A stretch of DNA of 64,000 nucleotides, from positions 37,261 through 101,260 of IMG/VR virus record IMGVR_UViG_3300047546_001263. One strand, written 5' to 3'. A model generated the notes under the pieces. It searched no databases, was not told where the DNA came from, and saw only the letters and a program-made list of their open reading frames with translations. This DNA is from a virus. The position numbers and the translations under genes were made by a program. Of this stretch, positions 16,811 through 26,062 are shown one piece after another. Position 1 is the first letter of the stretch. Each line of letters begins with the position of its first letter.

Positions 16811-18588
16811 TATCGCTTAAATCCAAAATATTCCTTACCTGTTTGTGCTACTTTAGGAGTAAATGTATGAATTACTGTCATATCAAGAGCTACAGATAAC
16901 ATATGTGGTACTTCTTCGAATCCTTTTAGTTCAAAATCTATTTCCCAAGGTGTGCTAACATCCCAGGTTAACCCGACACTATTTAAAAGTACCGGTTGGT
17001 TATAAAAATACGTACCAATGTCTAGTATAACATAAGTACCTCTCATGAAAATATTACCTGAACCGTAAGTTGGTGCTGTAGCAGAAGCTAATTTGTTTAG
17101 TCTCTCATAATACATCATCAACTCTTTTTGATTCTTACCAGCCATTTTAAAACCTAAAGAAGCTTTTCTCTCAAATCCTCCGTAGTTGTAGAACTGTTCA
17201 CCACGGCCTACATATCTTTGTCCGTTCCATGTAGCATTAAAGTTATCACTTAAGCTATCTAAGTAAGCCCAAAAATGTAATGTTTCTTTTGCTTCTGGGG
17301 TTACTATGGTAAAAGTAAAAGGAATCATTTCATCGTTCCTTTGTACATCAGTACCGTTAGGTTCTTCTAACTTACTACCTTTACCTTGAACTGCTATACT
17401 CTTTGTTGTATAATCACCAGCTCCTCCTGATCCTTTTTGTCTAGAATCTCTCTTAGGTGATTCACCTCCTACGTAAGACTTACCTCCTCCAAATCCTAAT
17501 TCAGAAGGTTTTTTACCCGGTGCTGTATCTCCTTGTAAAGGTTCTCCTCCAGGTTGTAGGTAGGGCTGTAGTTTATTTTCTTTTACAGTAGCACCTACTT
17601 TAGGTGTCTTAGTACTTGTGACTGCTCCTGTACCTGTTCCTCCATCTGCCTCTTGTGGATTTAGTTTATTTGTAGATTTCTGGAAAGGGTCTTTATTATC
17701 TCTATTTCTAGCAGCTGTGACATCATACCCTTCTTCTTTATCTACTTTTAAATCTGCTAAAGGTGATTGGAATTTATCTACTACTTCAGTAGGATCATCA
17801 TCAATTCTAACAGGTACATTTGCATCTATACTAGTACCTTCTGTTCCTTTAATTAATACCCTACCATCCTGTCTCAGATAGGTATCATCAATGTTTGTTT
17901 TTAATTCTTGATCAACTCTATCTAAACCTTCATTAGCGGTTCTGTAACCATCTAAACCAGTATTATCAGGTATTACTTTTCCATTCTCTTTTGCAAGTAC
18001 TTTTCCTTCTTGTTTGATATAAGATTGTGCTATATCAATAGGACGGGCATCTTTAAACTCAATCTCATCTGTAAATTGAGTATCTATCATAGGTCTATAA
18101 CCCTCTTCACCTCTGTGATCGAGAATTACATTCTTACCGTTTAAGACAGATTTAGCTCCATTTACTCCTCCGGTGCCTGCGGTAGTTTTTAAGAACCTAT
18201 CTAACCAGGTACTTCTTTGACCACCTTGCTTTAAATACTCGTTTCCTCCAAAGCCAATAACAAAGTGAGTACCTGTTCCATTTACAGGTACTTGCGCTAA
18301 AGTACTTCCGATGACTTTTGCAGTATTGCCGAGGCTGTTTAGTAATTTTCTCCCAAAGCCTTTCTTTTCATTAAAAGCAAAGTTTAACTCTGCTTGATGT
18401 AAAGTCCACTTTAATCCAGGAGTGTCAACAAGTAGTTTACTTATTCTTCTAAGATCATCTACTCGTGCAGTTACTTCGTTACCTAAGACATTATACCGAG
18501 GAGGATTATTTATATCTTTTTCAATATAAGGTCCTGCATCGCCGTACTTTAAACTCTTAAGATTTGTCTGAAGAGGTAGTAAAGGCAT
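16810..18588 (-). CDS. Tail/baseplate junction protein, possibly gp48/gp54-like
   Basis: A 592-residue protein. The middle (about 190-420) is low in complexity, with repeated Lys/Glu/Gly/Asn segments and two copies of a YIKQEGKVL / YLRQDGRVL motif. The last 170 residues are ordered and beta-rich: MIPFTFTIVTPEAKETLHFWAYL, then GTYVILDIGTYFYNQPVLLNSVGL, and finally PHMLSVALDMTVIHTF. This C-terminal pattern (a strand set ending in V-x-M-x-VIH-F) is one I associate with tail-tube/baseplate junction proteins of T4-like phages such as gp48 or gp54; the match is by eye. It lies between the tape measure and gp53-like genes, where T4 also keeps 48 and 54. Confidence 0.5.
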   Translation of the reverse strand: MPLLPLQTNLKSLKYGDAGPYIEKDINNPPRYNVLGNEVTARVDDLRRISKLLVDTPGLKWTLHQAELNFAFNEKKGFGRKLLNSLGNTAKVIGSTLAQVPVNGTGTHFVIGFGGNEYLKQGGQRSTWLDRFLKTTAGTGGVNGAKSVLNGKNVILDHRGEEGYRPMIDTQFTDEIEFKDARPIDIAQSYIKQEGKVLAKENGKVIPDNTGLDGYRTANEGLDRVDQELKTNIDDTYLRQDGRVLIKGTEGTSIDANVPVRIDDDPTEVVDKFQSPLADLKVDKEEGYDVTAARNRDNKDPFQKSTNKLNPQEADGGTGTGAVTSTKTPKVGATVKENKLQPYLQPGGEPLQGDTAPGKKPSELGFGGGKSYVGGESPKRDSRQKGSGGAGDYTTKSIAVQGKGSKLEEPNGTDVQRNDEMIPFTFTIVTPEAKETLHFWAYLDSLSDNFNATWNGQRYVGRGEQFYNYGGFERKASLGFKMAGKNQKELMMYYERLNKLASATAPTYGSGNIFMRGTYVILDIGTYFYNQPVLLNSVGLTWDVSTPWEIDFELKGFEEVPHMLSVALDMTVIHTFTPKVAQTGKEYFGFKR

Positions 18589-18590
18589 AC

Positions 18591-18797
18591 TTAAACTGGA
18601 GGATTATCTAAATACTTAGCAGGTGTAGCACCGTTTAAGTCTAGACCTGAAGTTGCTTTTGTAAACTCCGGTATGTTGTTAATAGAAGAAGTCTTGTGTT
18701 GAGTAGATTTTCCAGTTGCACCTACCGGTACTTTTGGAGTCTTACCCTTCAATCCTAATCTAGAATTTGGAGTTTGATTGTCTAAAATTCCTTTCAT
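18591..18797 (-). CDS. Small tail-region protein, unknown
   Basis: A 68-residue basic, Thr/Ser/Gly/Pro-rich protein with no predicted helix-rich core or catalytic motif. It looks disordered, suggesting a small virion linker or assembly peptide. It has its own upstream TATTTATA box and ends 2 bases before the start of the junction-protein gene. Function unknown. Confidence 0.55.
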   Translation of the reverse strand: MKGILDNQTPNSRLGLKGKTPKVPVGATGKSTQHKTSSINNIPEFTKATSGLDLNGATPAKYLDNPPV

Positions 18798-18820
18798 TGT
18801 TTTTAATTTATTAGTTCGTT

Positions 18821-18828
18821 TATAAATA
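18821..18828 (-). promoter_or_regulatory. TATTTATA box upstream of 18797
   Basis: Coding-strand CTATTTATA ends 23 bases before the ATG, in the gap behind the tape measure gene. Confidence 0.45.
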
Positions 18829-18836
18829 GTTTGTTA

Positions 18837-21800
18837 TTACGTATTGGTAGCAGCTACAGCTAATGTACCGCCTACCTTTCTACCGTCCATATTGATATTC
18901 TTACCTTGTTTAACTGCAACAATTAATTCGTCGATTTTTGCAATAAGTTTCTCATTACTTTCTGATTTTCCTGATTCTTCTCCACCACCGGCGATACCTG
19001 AAATCATATCTCCTATTGCACCTGCAGCGGCTATTGCTGGAGCAGCGAAAGCTGTAGTCATTATCAGACCTTGCATTTCATCTAATTTCTCAGTATCCAT
19101 TGTTGCTAAAGCAGCTCCAATTCCACCTAAAGCGGCAGCTATTGCTGTTAAAGAACCAGCTACTGATTGTAATGGACCGGCCATTGCTGCTAAATTCTGA
19201 AGATCTTCCATTATTCCACCACCTGTAAACAATGATGTAAGTCCTGATACTAAACTTCCGCCTGCTAAAGCTGCGGCAAAGACTGCTAATCCTCCTGCAG
19301 CTGCTATTAATCCAACACCCGCCATCATTAAACCAGGCCCCATTTCAGCTAACATTGAAAGCTTATCAACTACTCCTTGTATATCTGCTCCGGCCATAAT
19401 ACCAAATGCTGTTGCTGCTGGTATCAAAGCTAAACCTAATACTGTTAATGCAGCAGCGCCTGCCATTATAAATGGAGCTACGAATCCTAATCCTGCAGTA
19501 GCTAATGCTAATAAAGGTAGTGCAATTGAGAATGCCATAATTGAAGCTGTATCTACCCCCTGTAATAAACTAAAGGCGAATGCTGCTGGTATCATCGCCA
19601 TAGCTAATATACCTATTGCGGCGGCTCCTGCTAATACCATTGGACCTGTCATTCCAATAAGTGCTGCTGCTCCTCCTAATACTACTAAACTAGCTACCAT
19701 GGCTGTTATTGCCATTGGATCAACAGAACCTAGTAAACTAAATGCATAGGCTGCCGGAATCATAGCTAGTGCTAATACTCCTATTGCAGCTGCGCCTGCT
19801 AATACCATTGGACCTGTCATACCCATTATCGCGGCGGCTGCTCCTAATGCTATTAAACTTCCTGTCATAGCTATAACTGCCATTGGGTCTACGCTTCCTA
19901 AAAGGCTAAATGCATAAGCTGCTGGTATTAAAGCTAATGCTAAGATACCTAGAGCTAATGCTCCCATAATTATCTGTCCTCCTAAGTTACCCATAAGAGC
20001 TGCAGCGATACCTAAAGCTATTAAGCTTCCAGATAAAGCAACTACTGACATTGGATCAACTCCTGCCATAAGACTAAATGCATAAGCTGCTGGGATCAAG
20101 GCAACGCCTGCTATACCCATTGCTATAGCTCCTTTGATTGCGTCATTTCCTAACTTACCTACTAATGCTAACGAAGCTCCAAAAATTCCTATAGAACCGG
20201 CAAATGCTAACATAGTGACTGGATCAACATCTTGTACCATTTTAAGTGCTAATGCAAATGAACCGCCTAGTGCTAGACCGGCAATACCTAATGCTAATGC
20301 ACCTTTTACCACATCGCCAAACTGTTTACCAATTGAAGCTAAACCGTCGCCAAGTCCTTTTAAAAATCCACCTGGTCCGTCACCTTTTGCATCTTTTGTT
20401 TTATCTGCTAAATCACCTGTTTGGTCTGCGGCTTTTTCTGTTAACTTATCTTTTGCTTTACTAGCTACATCAGCAGCCTTATCTTTACCTTTACCTAATA
20501 ACTTATCTTTTAATCCACCTGCCATCTTACCTATGCCGCCAAAATTCTTTTTTAGGTTTTCAAAGAATCCTCCAGCAACTGATGGATTAAATGCGTCTTT
20601 GAGAGATTTTGCAATCAGTAAAATACCTCCTCCAACAGCAAGTTTAGTTACTATTGATAATATTTCTCCAAAAGTACCTCCAATTCCTTTCAATGCATCA
20701 GCCCATTTCATTAAGTAACCTATAGGGGTTGCAATCATTCTGATTATAGTACCTAATACCTCTGCTATCGGTACTAGTATTTCCAACATAGGGGCAATAG
20801 CTTGTGAAAGTTTATCTAGAGATTTTTGAAGATTCTCTTGAATATCCATTCGTTTTGACTCTTCTAAAGTCACCCCTCTAATCTTTGCTTTTTCTTCATC
20901 TGACATTCCGTTAAGTATTCCTTTCTGGATAGCCATTTCAGCTAGCTGGTCTCTAGACATTCCTAAAGATTTAGCATATGCTTCTTGTTGAATTCGATTC
21001 ATCTTACCGAATTCCGTTACATCTTGAGCATTTTTAAATAACTCATTAGCAACTCCTTCTATATCATTAGACAAAGCTAACTCTCTAGCTTTGTTTAAAT
21101 TTAATTCTTTACCTGTTAATAATTCTGCTTCCATCTCAGCAGCGATAGAATCTTCGAAATTTAGCAAACCGTCCATTATACCTTCCATATCCTTCAACTC
21201 CATACCAATCTTACGAGCAGCAGCTGCGGCTTTTGCTAAACCTCCTGGATATTGTGAGAACTGAGCTTGTACTGCTTTACTTGCCTTACCCATATCTCGG
21301 ATTACTTGAGTACTAGATACTGCAGAATCTGTTGTATTGTTAAATTCATCTGTTGCAGCTTGTACTTGGCTTTCTAAACCTTCCATAGACATACCTGCAA
21401 GTTTAGCATTAACTGCTAACATACCAGCGTTTTCCGCAGAAAGTCCTAATTCGTTTTTAAGTCCGGCTGCTGCTGCTACAAGATCTGGTCCTAACGCTAC
21501 TACAGCATTAGTTCCTATCTGAGTAGATAGTTCACCAGCTGTTTGTAAAAAATCCACTGATGTAGCAAGTTCTGAGTTTGCACCAGCTAGAGCGTCAGCA
21601 TTCATACCTGTTTGCTGTTGGAACTTAGTTCCGGCTTTGTTCAACTCAAAGAAACTACTTACTATTTTTCCTAGTACTACAGCAGGATCTGTTAATCCTT
21701 TTGCAAGTGTACCTATAAGGGGACCTAATCCCTTCATAGCTACTTCCATTTTAGAAACTTCCTTACCTGAACGAGCTGCCTCATCGGCAAACTCTTCCAT

Positions 21801-22574
21801 AGCTTTTTCAGCTTTACTAAGACCATCGGATACTGATGTGCTATCGAAACCTAATTTTGACATCAATCCACCAGCACTTTTTACAAGATCCCCTGTGATA
21901 CCCATTTTTTCATTGATATCTTTTTGAATCTCTCCTTCTTTTGTAGTTATGTCAACATTTTTTTGAGCCTGTTGAACTAACTGTGTTGCTAGTGATAAAC
22001 GTTGAGTATCTGCATCAGCTAGTTTTAAATGTGTATCTAAACTAGATTCTACAGATGCTAATTGATCTTCTCTCTTAGCTATATCCTCTTTTAACTTCTT
22101 TGCTGCTTCCTCATCAGCTGTTGCAAGCTTATCATACAGATCATCGATTTCTGAAATGATTTCTTGACGTTTGAGCTGAGCTTTTGCTATTTTATCAGCT
22201 GCTTGTATTTGTACAGCATTTAACCCTTTGGCATTTATTAACTGTTCTCTTCTAGCGCTTTCTAAAATTTTCTCGTTTTTGAGAATTTCTTTAGATATTT
22301 CTTTATTACGACCTAACTCTACTGCGTTTTTTTGAGCTTGTGTAGTGATATCTCTTGATAATCCTAATAATGCCTTATCGTAGTCGTTTCTCTGTCTAGA
22401 AAGTCCTAGCATATCACGAAGCTCCTGACCTAGATTTCTAGTCTGTTCTGTTGTTTCAGCAGCTATTTTTCTACCTAATTCAAGAAATTTATTCTCTTCA
22501 GCTGAAAGACGATTAGTCTCAGCTTTAGCTTTATTAAGATCTTGTTGGTTCTTTATGTCGTCTTTATTAGCCAT
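18837..22574 (-). CDS. Tail tape measure protein with tandem hydrophobic repeats
   Basis: At 1245 residues this is the second-longest protein of the window. Residues 1-230 are a charged coiled-coil region. The middle contains helical, Ala/Gly-rich segments and at about 600-690 a hydrophobic stretch. A Lys/Asp-rich hinge follows near 720, then about six tandem units of 56 residues at roughly 757-1093, each carrying IPAAYAFSL and GVDPM/GSVDPM-type motifs. The C-terminus ends in a short polar tail. Long helical proteins with transmembrane-like repeats are typical of tape measures, which set tail length and enter the host envelope with DNA. Position behind the sheath, tube and gp26-like genes supports this. 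T4 gp29 is shorter and lacks such repeats. Confidence 0.8.
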   Translation of the reverse strand: MANKDDIKNQQDLNKAKAETNRLSAEENKFLELGRKIAAETTEQTRNLGQELRDMLGLSRQRNDYDKALLGLSRDITTQAQKNAVELGRNKEISKEILKNEKILESARREQLINAKGLNAVQIQAADKIAKAQLKRQEIISEIDDLYDKLATADEEAAKKLKEDIAKREDQLASVESSLDTHLKLADADTQRLSLATQLVQQAQKNVDITTKEGEIQKDINEKMGITGDLVKSAGGLMSKLGFDSTSVSDGLSKAEKAMEEFADEAARSGKEVSKMEVAMKGLGPLIGTLAKGLTDPAVVLGKIVSSFFELNKAGTKFQQQTGMNADALAGANSELATSVDFLQTAGELSTQIGTNAVVALGPDLVAAAAGLKNELGLSAENAGMLAVNAKLAGMSMEGLESQVQAATDEFNNTTDSAVSSTQVIRDMGKASKAVQAQFSQYPGGLAKAAAAARKIGMELKDMEGIMDGLLNFEDSIAAEMEAELLTGKELNLNKARELALSNDIEGVANELFKNAQDVTEFGKMNRIQQEAYAKSLGMSRDQLAEMAIQKGILNGMSDEEKAKIRGVTLEESKRMDIQENLQKSLDKLSQAIAPMLEILVPIAEVLGTIIRMIATPIGYLMKWADALKGIGGTFGEILSIVTKLAVGGGILLIAKSLKDAFNPSVAGGFFENLKKNFGGIGKMAGGLKDKLLGKGKDKAADVASKAKDKLTEKAADQTGDLADKTKDAKGDGPGGFLKGLGDGLASIGKQFGDVVKGALALGIAGLALGGSFALALKMVQDVDPVTMLAFAGSIGIFGASLALVGKLGNDAIKGAIAMGIAGVALIPAAYAFSLMAGVDPMSVVALSGSLIALGIAAALMGNLGGQIIMGALALGILALALIPAAYAFSLLGSVDPMAVIAMTGSLIALGAAAAIMGMTGPMVLAGAAAIGVLALAMIPAAYAFSLLGSVDPMAITAMVASLVVLGGAAALIGMTGPMVLAGAAAIGILAMAMIPAAFAFSLLQGVDTASIMAFSIALPLLALATAGLGFVAPFIMAGAAALTVLGLALIPAATAFGIMAGADIQGVVDKLSMLAEMGPGLMMAGVGLIAAAGGLAVFAAALAGGSLVSGLTSLFTGGGIMEDLQNLAAMAGPLQSVAGSLTAIAAALGGIGAALATMDTEKLDEMQGLIMTTAFAAPAIAAAGAIGDMISGIAGGGEESGKSESNEKLIAKIDELIVAVKQGKNINMDGRKVGGTLAVAATNT
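19295..20306 (-). repeat. Six tandem 168-bp (56-residue) repeats in the tape measure gene
   Basis: Near-identical protein units of 56 residues follow one another, most alike in the middle four. Nucleotide identity is still visible, for example GCTAATACCATTGGACCTGT on the plus strand near 19.64 and 19.80 kb. The array suggests growth by unequal recombination. Confidence 0.8.
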
Positions 22575-22594
22575 TAATAGAGTTACTTATATTA

Positions 22595-22602
22595 TATAAA
22601 TA
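22595..22602 (-). promoter_or_regulatory. TATTTATA box upstream of the tape measure gene
   Basis: Coding-strand CCTATTTATAT ends 20 bases before the tape measure ATG. Confidence 0.5.
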
Positions 22603-22615
22603 GGTAAAGCTCGCT

Positions 22616-22921
22616 TTATGGGCGAGCCTTAGTACTATAAGATGGTTTTCTTACTGCAGGTCCTTTTGGAGCTGATTTGCTAGGTGCTTTACTCTTAGCT
22701 TTATTCATAGCTTCCTGTTCCTTTTCGTAATATTCATTCATTTTTTGATAAGTGAAATTACGTAACCATATAGGCATTGCATAAACAGTATCATGATCAT
22801 ACCCTCCCTTTCCGTGGAAAACTATTTCATGAATCTGATTGAAGATGCTTGCTCTATACGTTGGCGTCAGGCCAAAGAAAGTTAACCCCGATTGGAATGT
22901 CAACCCCTCCTTCTGGTCCAT
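22616..22921 (-). CDS. Tail assembly protein overlapping the gp26-like gene in the +1 frame (gp51-like position)
   Basis: A 101-residue reading frame that overlaps the last 68 bases of the gp26-like gene. It reads GLTPTYRASIFNQIHEIVF, then an aromatic region with MPIWLRNF, and ends in a basic tail (KAKSKAPSKSAPKGPAVRK). It has an ATG at 22921 but could equally be reached by a +1 shift from gp26, for example at TTT-C just before the overlap ends. A small overlapping frame directly before a tape measure gene is the classical position of tail assembly chaperones; in T4, gene 51 follows gene 26. I cannot say from sequence which expression mode is used. Confidence 0.65.
   Translation of the reverse strand: MDQKEGLTFQSGLTFFGLTPTYRASIFNQIHEIVFHGKGGYDHDTVYAMPIWLRNFTYQKMNEYYEKEQEAMNKAKSKAPSKSAPKGPAVRKPSYSTKARP
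22854..22921 (-). promoter_or_regulatory. 68-base coding overlap with possible +1 frameshift site
   Basis: Both frames read through this segment. The coding strand contains GAAGGAGGGG early on and, about 25 bases later, AAC TTT CTT TGG (gp26 frame). A TTT-to-TTC or CTT-to-TTT slip of +1 would continue as F-G-L-T-P-T-Y-R. It may instead be simple coupled initiation at ATG 22921. Confidence 0.35.
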
Positions 22922-23594
22922 TTTCAGGATAGAATCTCAAATCTACATCTGGTTGAAATTCTGCAACATATTTTCTGAATGCACGTGTATCTCTCGCTAG
23001 GAAATGGTTGTCTACGAAATCTCTAATACTCTTAGAATCGTTAGCTCCATTTACAGAAGTAATCATGTGTTTTAACCTAGTTGATAATTCTGGAGAAGAG
23101 TCTTTATGTATCTTCTTAAGTCCTTTTACTTCTTGTTGAATTTTTTGTTCATCACCATGAGTAAGTAACTTAAAAGTAATTGTGTTGCCAGTAGAAGGTA
23201 ATTCGAAAGAAAATTCATTCTTTCTATCTTGGAATAAACTTTCATCAAAAACTTTATTCTCAATTAAAGATAAATCTACAGTCTCAACCTGTCCTTGATA
23301 ATTGAATTCATAATCTTTACCGTACCCTAGTACTCTTGCTGCAATTAAGATAGCATTCTTGTCACCTACTAAAAGATCATCATAGTTAAACTTGGTTACA
23401 ATCAAAGACTGTAATAGCTTATCAATTACTACTCCTCTTTCAATAAAGCCTTGGTTAGTTAAGATGTCCTCTTCTTTAGCTGTCATGTACTTCATTTCTA
23501 CTGTACCTGATGCTAGTGGATGGTCTATCGGGTAAAGTAACCCTTTAGAAGGTAGGTCTACAATTTCTGTAGGGAATTTTTGTGCTTGTTCCAT
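22854..23594 (-). CDS. gp26-like baseplate hub/assembly protein (T4 baseplate family)
   Basis: A 246-residue protein with the signature of T4-type gp26 proteins: an N-terminal LPSKGLLYPIDHPLASGTVEMKYM segment (about 14-37) followed by TAKEEDILT and a helical core. In T4 this protein takes part in building the baseplate hub. Its C-terminal DIPIGVNFLWP overlaps the next reading frame by 68 bases, and the stretch contains a GAAGGAGGGG Shine-Dalgarno-like run. It has its own TATTTATA box 28 bases upstream, after the terminator that follows the tube gene. Confidence 0.75.
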   Translation of the reverse strand: MEQAQKFPTEIVDLPSKGLLYPIDHPLASGTVEMKYMTAKEEDILTNQGFIERGVVIDKLLQSLIVTKFNYDDLLVGDKNAILIAARVLGYGKDYEFNYQGQVETVDLSLIENKVFDESLFQDRKNEFSFELPSTGNTITFKLLTHGDEQKIQQEVKGLKKIHKDSSPELSTRLKHMITSVNGANDSKSIRDFVDNHFLARDTRAFRKYVAEFQPDVDLRFYPENGPEGGVDIPIGVNFLWPDANV

Positions 23595-23622
23595 AAATTT
23601 TATTTTGAATAACGTTATTTCA

Positions 23623-23630
23623 TATAAATA
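23623..23630 (-). promoter_or_regulatory. TATTTATA box upstream of the gp26-like gene
   Basis: Coding-strand ATATTTATAT ends 28 bases before the ATG. A TTCGTA element immediately precedes it (23631-23640). Confidence 0.45.
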
Positions 23631-23660
23631 TACGAAAAATAACTTTTGATAACAACAAAA

Positions 23661-23684
23661 AACCCGGAAATATTTCTCCGGGTT
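23661..23684 (-). terminator. Terminator behind the tail tube gene
   Basis: An 8-bp stem, AACCCGGA with TCCGGGTT, has an 8-base loop. On the coding strand it is followed by TTTTTGTTG. The other strand also has a T run, so it could stop transcription from both sides. Confidence 0.8.
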
Positions 23685-23708
23685 CTTTTTTTATATATTT
23701 CAGGCAGA

Positions 23709-24194
23709 TTAGTAGTTAAGTACGCAGTAGTCCATCGCTACAGTAATTGTTAATTCAACACCATCGCTAGTTGACCAGTCCAAAGAACCTTGGGCCATGT
23801 TTACGATAAATGCTCCTTTAACAATCCACTCTGATACGATATCACCTACTGGACCTAAAAGATTCAAAGTCAAATCTTTTTTATAGAAATCTGAATAACC
23901 AGCTCTACCGGTTACTGATTCGTATGATTGACGAGCCCAGTCCATTACTGCTTGAGCGCCTGATGGGTTAATTGGATCGTACAATGTCATATCCATGTTT
24001 TCCCAGTTTCTTTTCCCACGAATCTTTCTATAAGAGTTGATGTGATCTAATTTGATCTCCTCATCTGTGAAAGATGGTGCAGTTACCGCCTTAACCATGA
24101 ATGATGGTATAGCGTCACTGTATAGGATAAATCTATTCTGTACCTTCGGTTCGAAGGCTCTGAACATAATTTCGTTAGAATCTAATACTGCCAT
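23709..24194 (-). CDS. Tail tube protein, gp19-like
   Basis: A 161-residue protein, the size of T4 gp19 (163). It polymerises into the inner tail tube. Characteristic parts are the N-terminal FEPKVQNRFILYSDAIPSF, the central KIRGKRNWENMDMTLYDPI (about 57-75), a helix with AVMDWARQ, and the C-terminal DWSTSDGVELTITVAMDYC strand pair. It follows directly on the sheath gene, as in T4. An own TATTTATA box and a strong terminator bracket it, fitting a highly expressed gene. Confidence 0.93.
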   Translation of the reverse strand: MAVLDSNEIMFRAFEPKVQNRFILYSDAIPSFMVKAVTAPSFTDEEIKLDHINSYRKIRGKRNWENMDMTLYDPINPSGAQAVMDWARQSYESVTGRAGYSDFYKKDLTLNLLGPVGDIVSEWIVKGAFIVNMAQGSLDWSTSDGVELTITVAMDYCVLNY

Positions 24195-24210
24195 TTTATT
24201 ATCTGTTTTA

Positions 24211-24218
24211 TATAAATA
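24211..24218 (-). promoter_or_regulatory. TATTTATA box upstream of the tail tube gene
   Basis: Coding-strand GATATTTATAT ends 16 bases before the ATG, within the 37-base sheath-tube gap. Confidence 0.5.
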
Positions 24219-24231
24219 TCAATTATTTTAA

Positions 24232-25977
24232 TTATGCTACAAATGTTGCACCTGTTGGTTCAATTGTGAAGTCAAGTACTACGAATTCTGCAGTCTTAGC
24301 TGGTTGGATAAAGATCTGACCAACAATCTGATTTCTGTCTACGATATCAGCTGTGTTGTTAGAGTCATCCATTACAACTCTGTAAGCATATAAACCTTGA
24401 CGTTGAACTACTGATTCTAAGTAAGGGTTAACGATTGCTAAGAATTTGTTTCTTGTAGCTATTGTGTTTTGTTCGAATACTAAGTTATTTGCCTGACCAC
24501 CGATGAAGCGTTTCAATTCGATTAATAAACGGCGAACGTTTACTCTATCTAAAGCTGAAGCTTTCTTCTGTAAAGTCTTCTGACCGTATACTGCAATACC
24601 TTGTCCAGGGAATGTAGCAATTGGGTTAACATTAGAGCGATATAATAAATCACGTTGCTCACGGCTAACTTTACGTTCTGCTTGGATTACGTTAGGAATA
24701 CCTCCCTTAACTAAACCTGCTGGAGCAAACCATGGAGCTGCTGCACTATCAGTGAAGGCATACACACCTGGGATAACTGTTGAAGCAGGAACCCATTCGT
24801 TCTTACCTGTAGCAGATTGTGTTTGTAACCAAGGCCAGTAAGCTGCTGCATAAGAAGAGTTTACTGTACCAGCTGCTGCTGTTACGTTTGATACTGTAGC
24901 ACCGTATTGTTCTAAATCAATTACTGCAATTGCATCTCCTCTACCCTCTACTAATGAGATGATAGAATCTAATTGTGTCTTATGAGTACCGAAGTCATAG
25001 ATAAGACCTGGAGCAGTAACGATATTAAATTGATACTCGTCTTTATTATTTAAGATTGAGATAGCGTCTGCATAGTTGCTAGCTACTAAACCTTGTGTAT
25101 CTGTATTACTAATGTTCTTGAAGAACTTAGCTACTTTTCCTGTTGGGAATGCTGTTCCGGTTGCATTGTAGAATGAACCTGATTGAGCTACTGGTAAATA
25201 GTTGTTGTAGCTATTGTTTACTGTAACGCCGTCGTTAGCTAAGTAGTTAAGTGTAGGATGATTTACTGCTTTAACTCTAATATAGTTAGATTTATTAGCA
25301 TACTCTCCTGTTACTGATACGAATACTTCTGAACCCTCTACTGTTTTAGAAACAGCTTGGTTACCGATTACTCTTTCAATGTAGTTTTCTGAGTTTGGAT
25401 CTAAAGATAAATCGTTGAAAGTTTCTAAGATAATCTTATTCTTTCTACTATCATCACCTCTACGTACTAACAATGAGAATGTACCAGAACTACTATTAAC
25501 GTTTGTAATTTCAAATCTGATATTATCAGCTTTACCTAAAGCGATTGAACCATCTGCATTATGAGCTGCTGTTGTATGAGCAGATCCTGTAGCGTTATTG
25601 TAGATATCACCTTTACCTATTGTTTCTAATTTGAAAGGATTAGTGATAGATCCACCTACTGTAATTAAAGTTGTGTTCTCTGCTGCTGTATAAGAGCCAG
25701 ATACTACTCTAGTAACTAATGCTGTGTTTCCTCCTTGTTCAAAGTAACTCTTTACTGCGATTGATGTTAAATACTCATAGCTATTAGAACCAGAAGTAAT
25801 TGTGGTTCCAAATAATCTTTGGTACTGTCCGTAAGAAGTTACTACTGTAGGTTGCTCTACCGGGCCTTTTACTGTTGGACCAATAAACGCTGCACCTACT
25901 GCAGCCGCTTGTGGTTGGATAAACGAAATATCATTTTCTCTCGTTAATACACCTGGTGAAATTAATGTTTCTGCCAT
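24232..25977 (-). CDS. Tail sheath protein, gp18-like
   Basis: A 581-residue contractile sheath subunit. The N-terminus MAETLISPGVLTREND and the following AAVGAAFIGPTVKGPVEQPTVVTSY are diagnostic for sheath proteins. The C-terminal domain with the VNVRRLLIELKRFI helix and YRVVMDDSNNTADIVDRNQIVGQIFIQPAKTAEFVVL strands is the conserved polymerisation region. The middle is a variable, Gly/Ser/Asn-rich outer domain. Followed by the tube gene. The ATG is preceded by AT-rich sequence without Shine-Dalgarno. Confidence 0.95.
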   Translation of the reverse strand: MAETLISPGVLTRENDISFIQPQAAAVGAAFIGPTVKGPVEQPTVVTSYGQYQRLFGTTITSGSNSYEYLTSIAVKSYFEQGGNTALVTRVVSGSYTAAENTTLITVGGSITNPFKLETIGKGDIYNNATGSAHTTAAHNADGSIALGKADNIRFEITNVNSSSGTFSLLVRRGDDSRKNKIILETFNDLSLDPNSENYIERVIGNQAVSKTVEGSEVFVSVTGEYANKSNYIRVKAVNHPTLNYLANDGVTVNNSYNNYLPVAQSGSFYNATGTAFPTGKVAKFFKNISNTDTQGLVASNYADAISILNNKDEYQFNIVTAPGLIYDFGTHKTQLDSIISLVEGRGDAIAVIDLEQYGATVSNVTAAAGTVNSSYAAAYWPWLQTQSATGKNEWVPASTVIPGVYAFTDSAAAPWFAPAGLVKGGIPNVIQAERKVSREQRDLLYRSNVNPIATFPGQGIAVYGQKTLQKKASALDRVNVRRLLIELKRFIGGQANNLVFEQNTIATRNKFLAIVNPYLESVVQRQGLYAYRVVMDDSNNTADIVDRNQIVGQIFIQPAKTAEFVVLDFTIEPTGATFVA

Positions 25978-26062
25978 GTCTCTATTATTTGTTAGTTGGG
26001 TTCTAAAATAAATATCTTAATAAATTCGAAACCCTTTTCAAAAGATTTAATTTAACTACGTA

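Noticed and set aside
20134-20718. A 194-codon plus-strand open frame inside the tape measure gene
   Set aside because: Antisense to a long, well-supported gene; its Pro/Ala/Asn-rich composition is the mirror of the Ala/Gly-rich repeats. No plus-strand gene is supported anywhere in the window.
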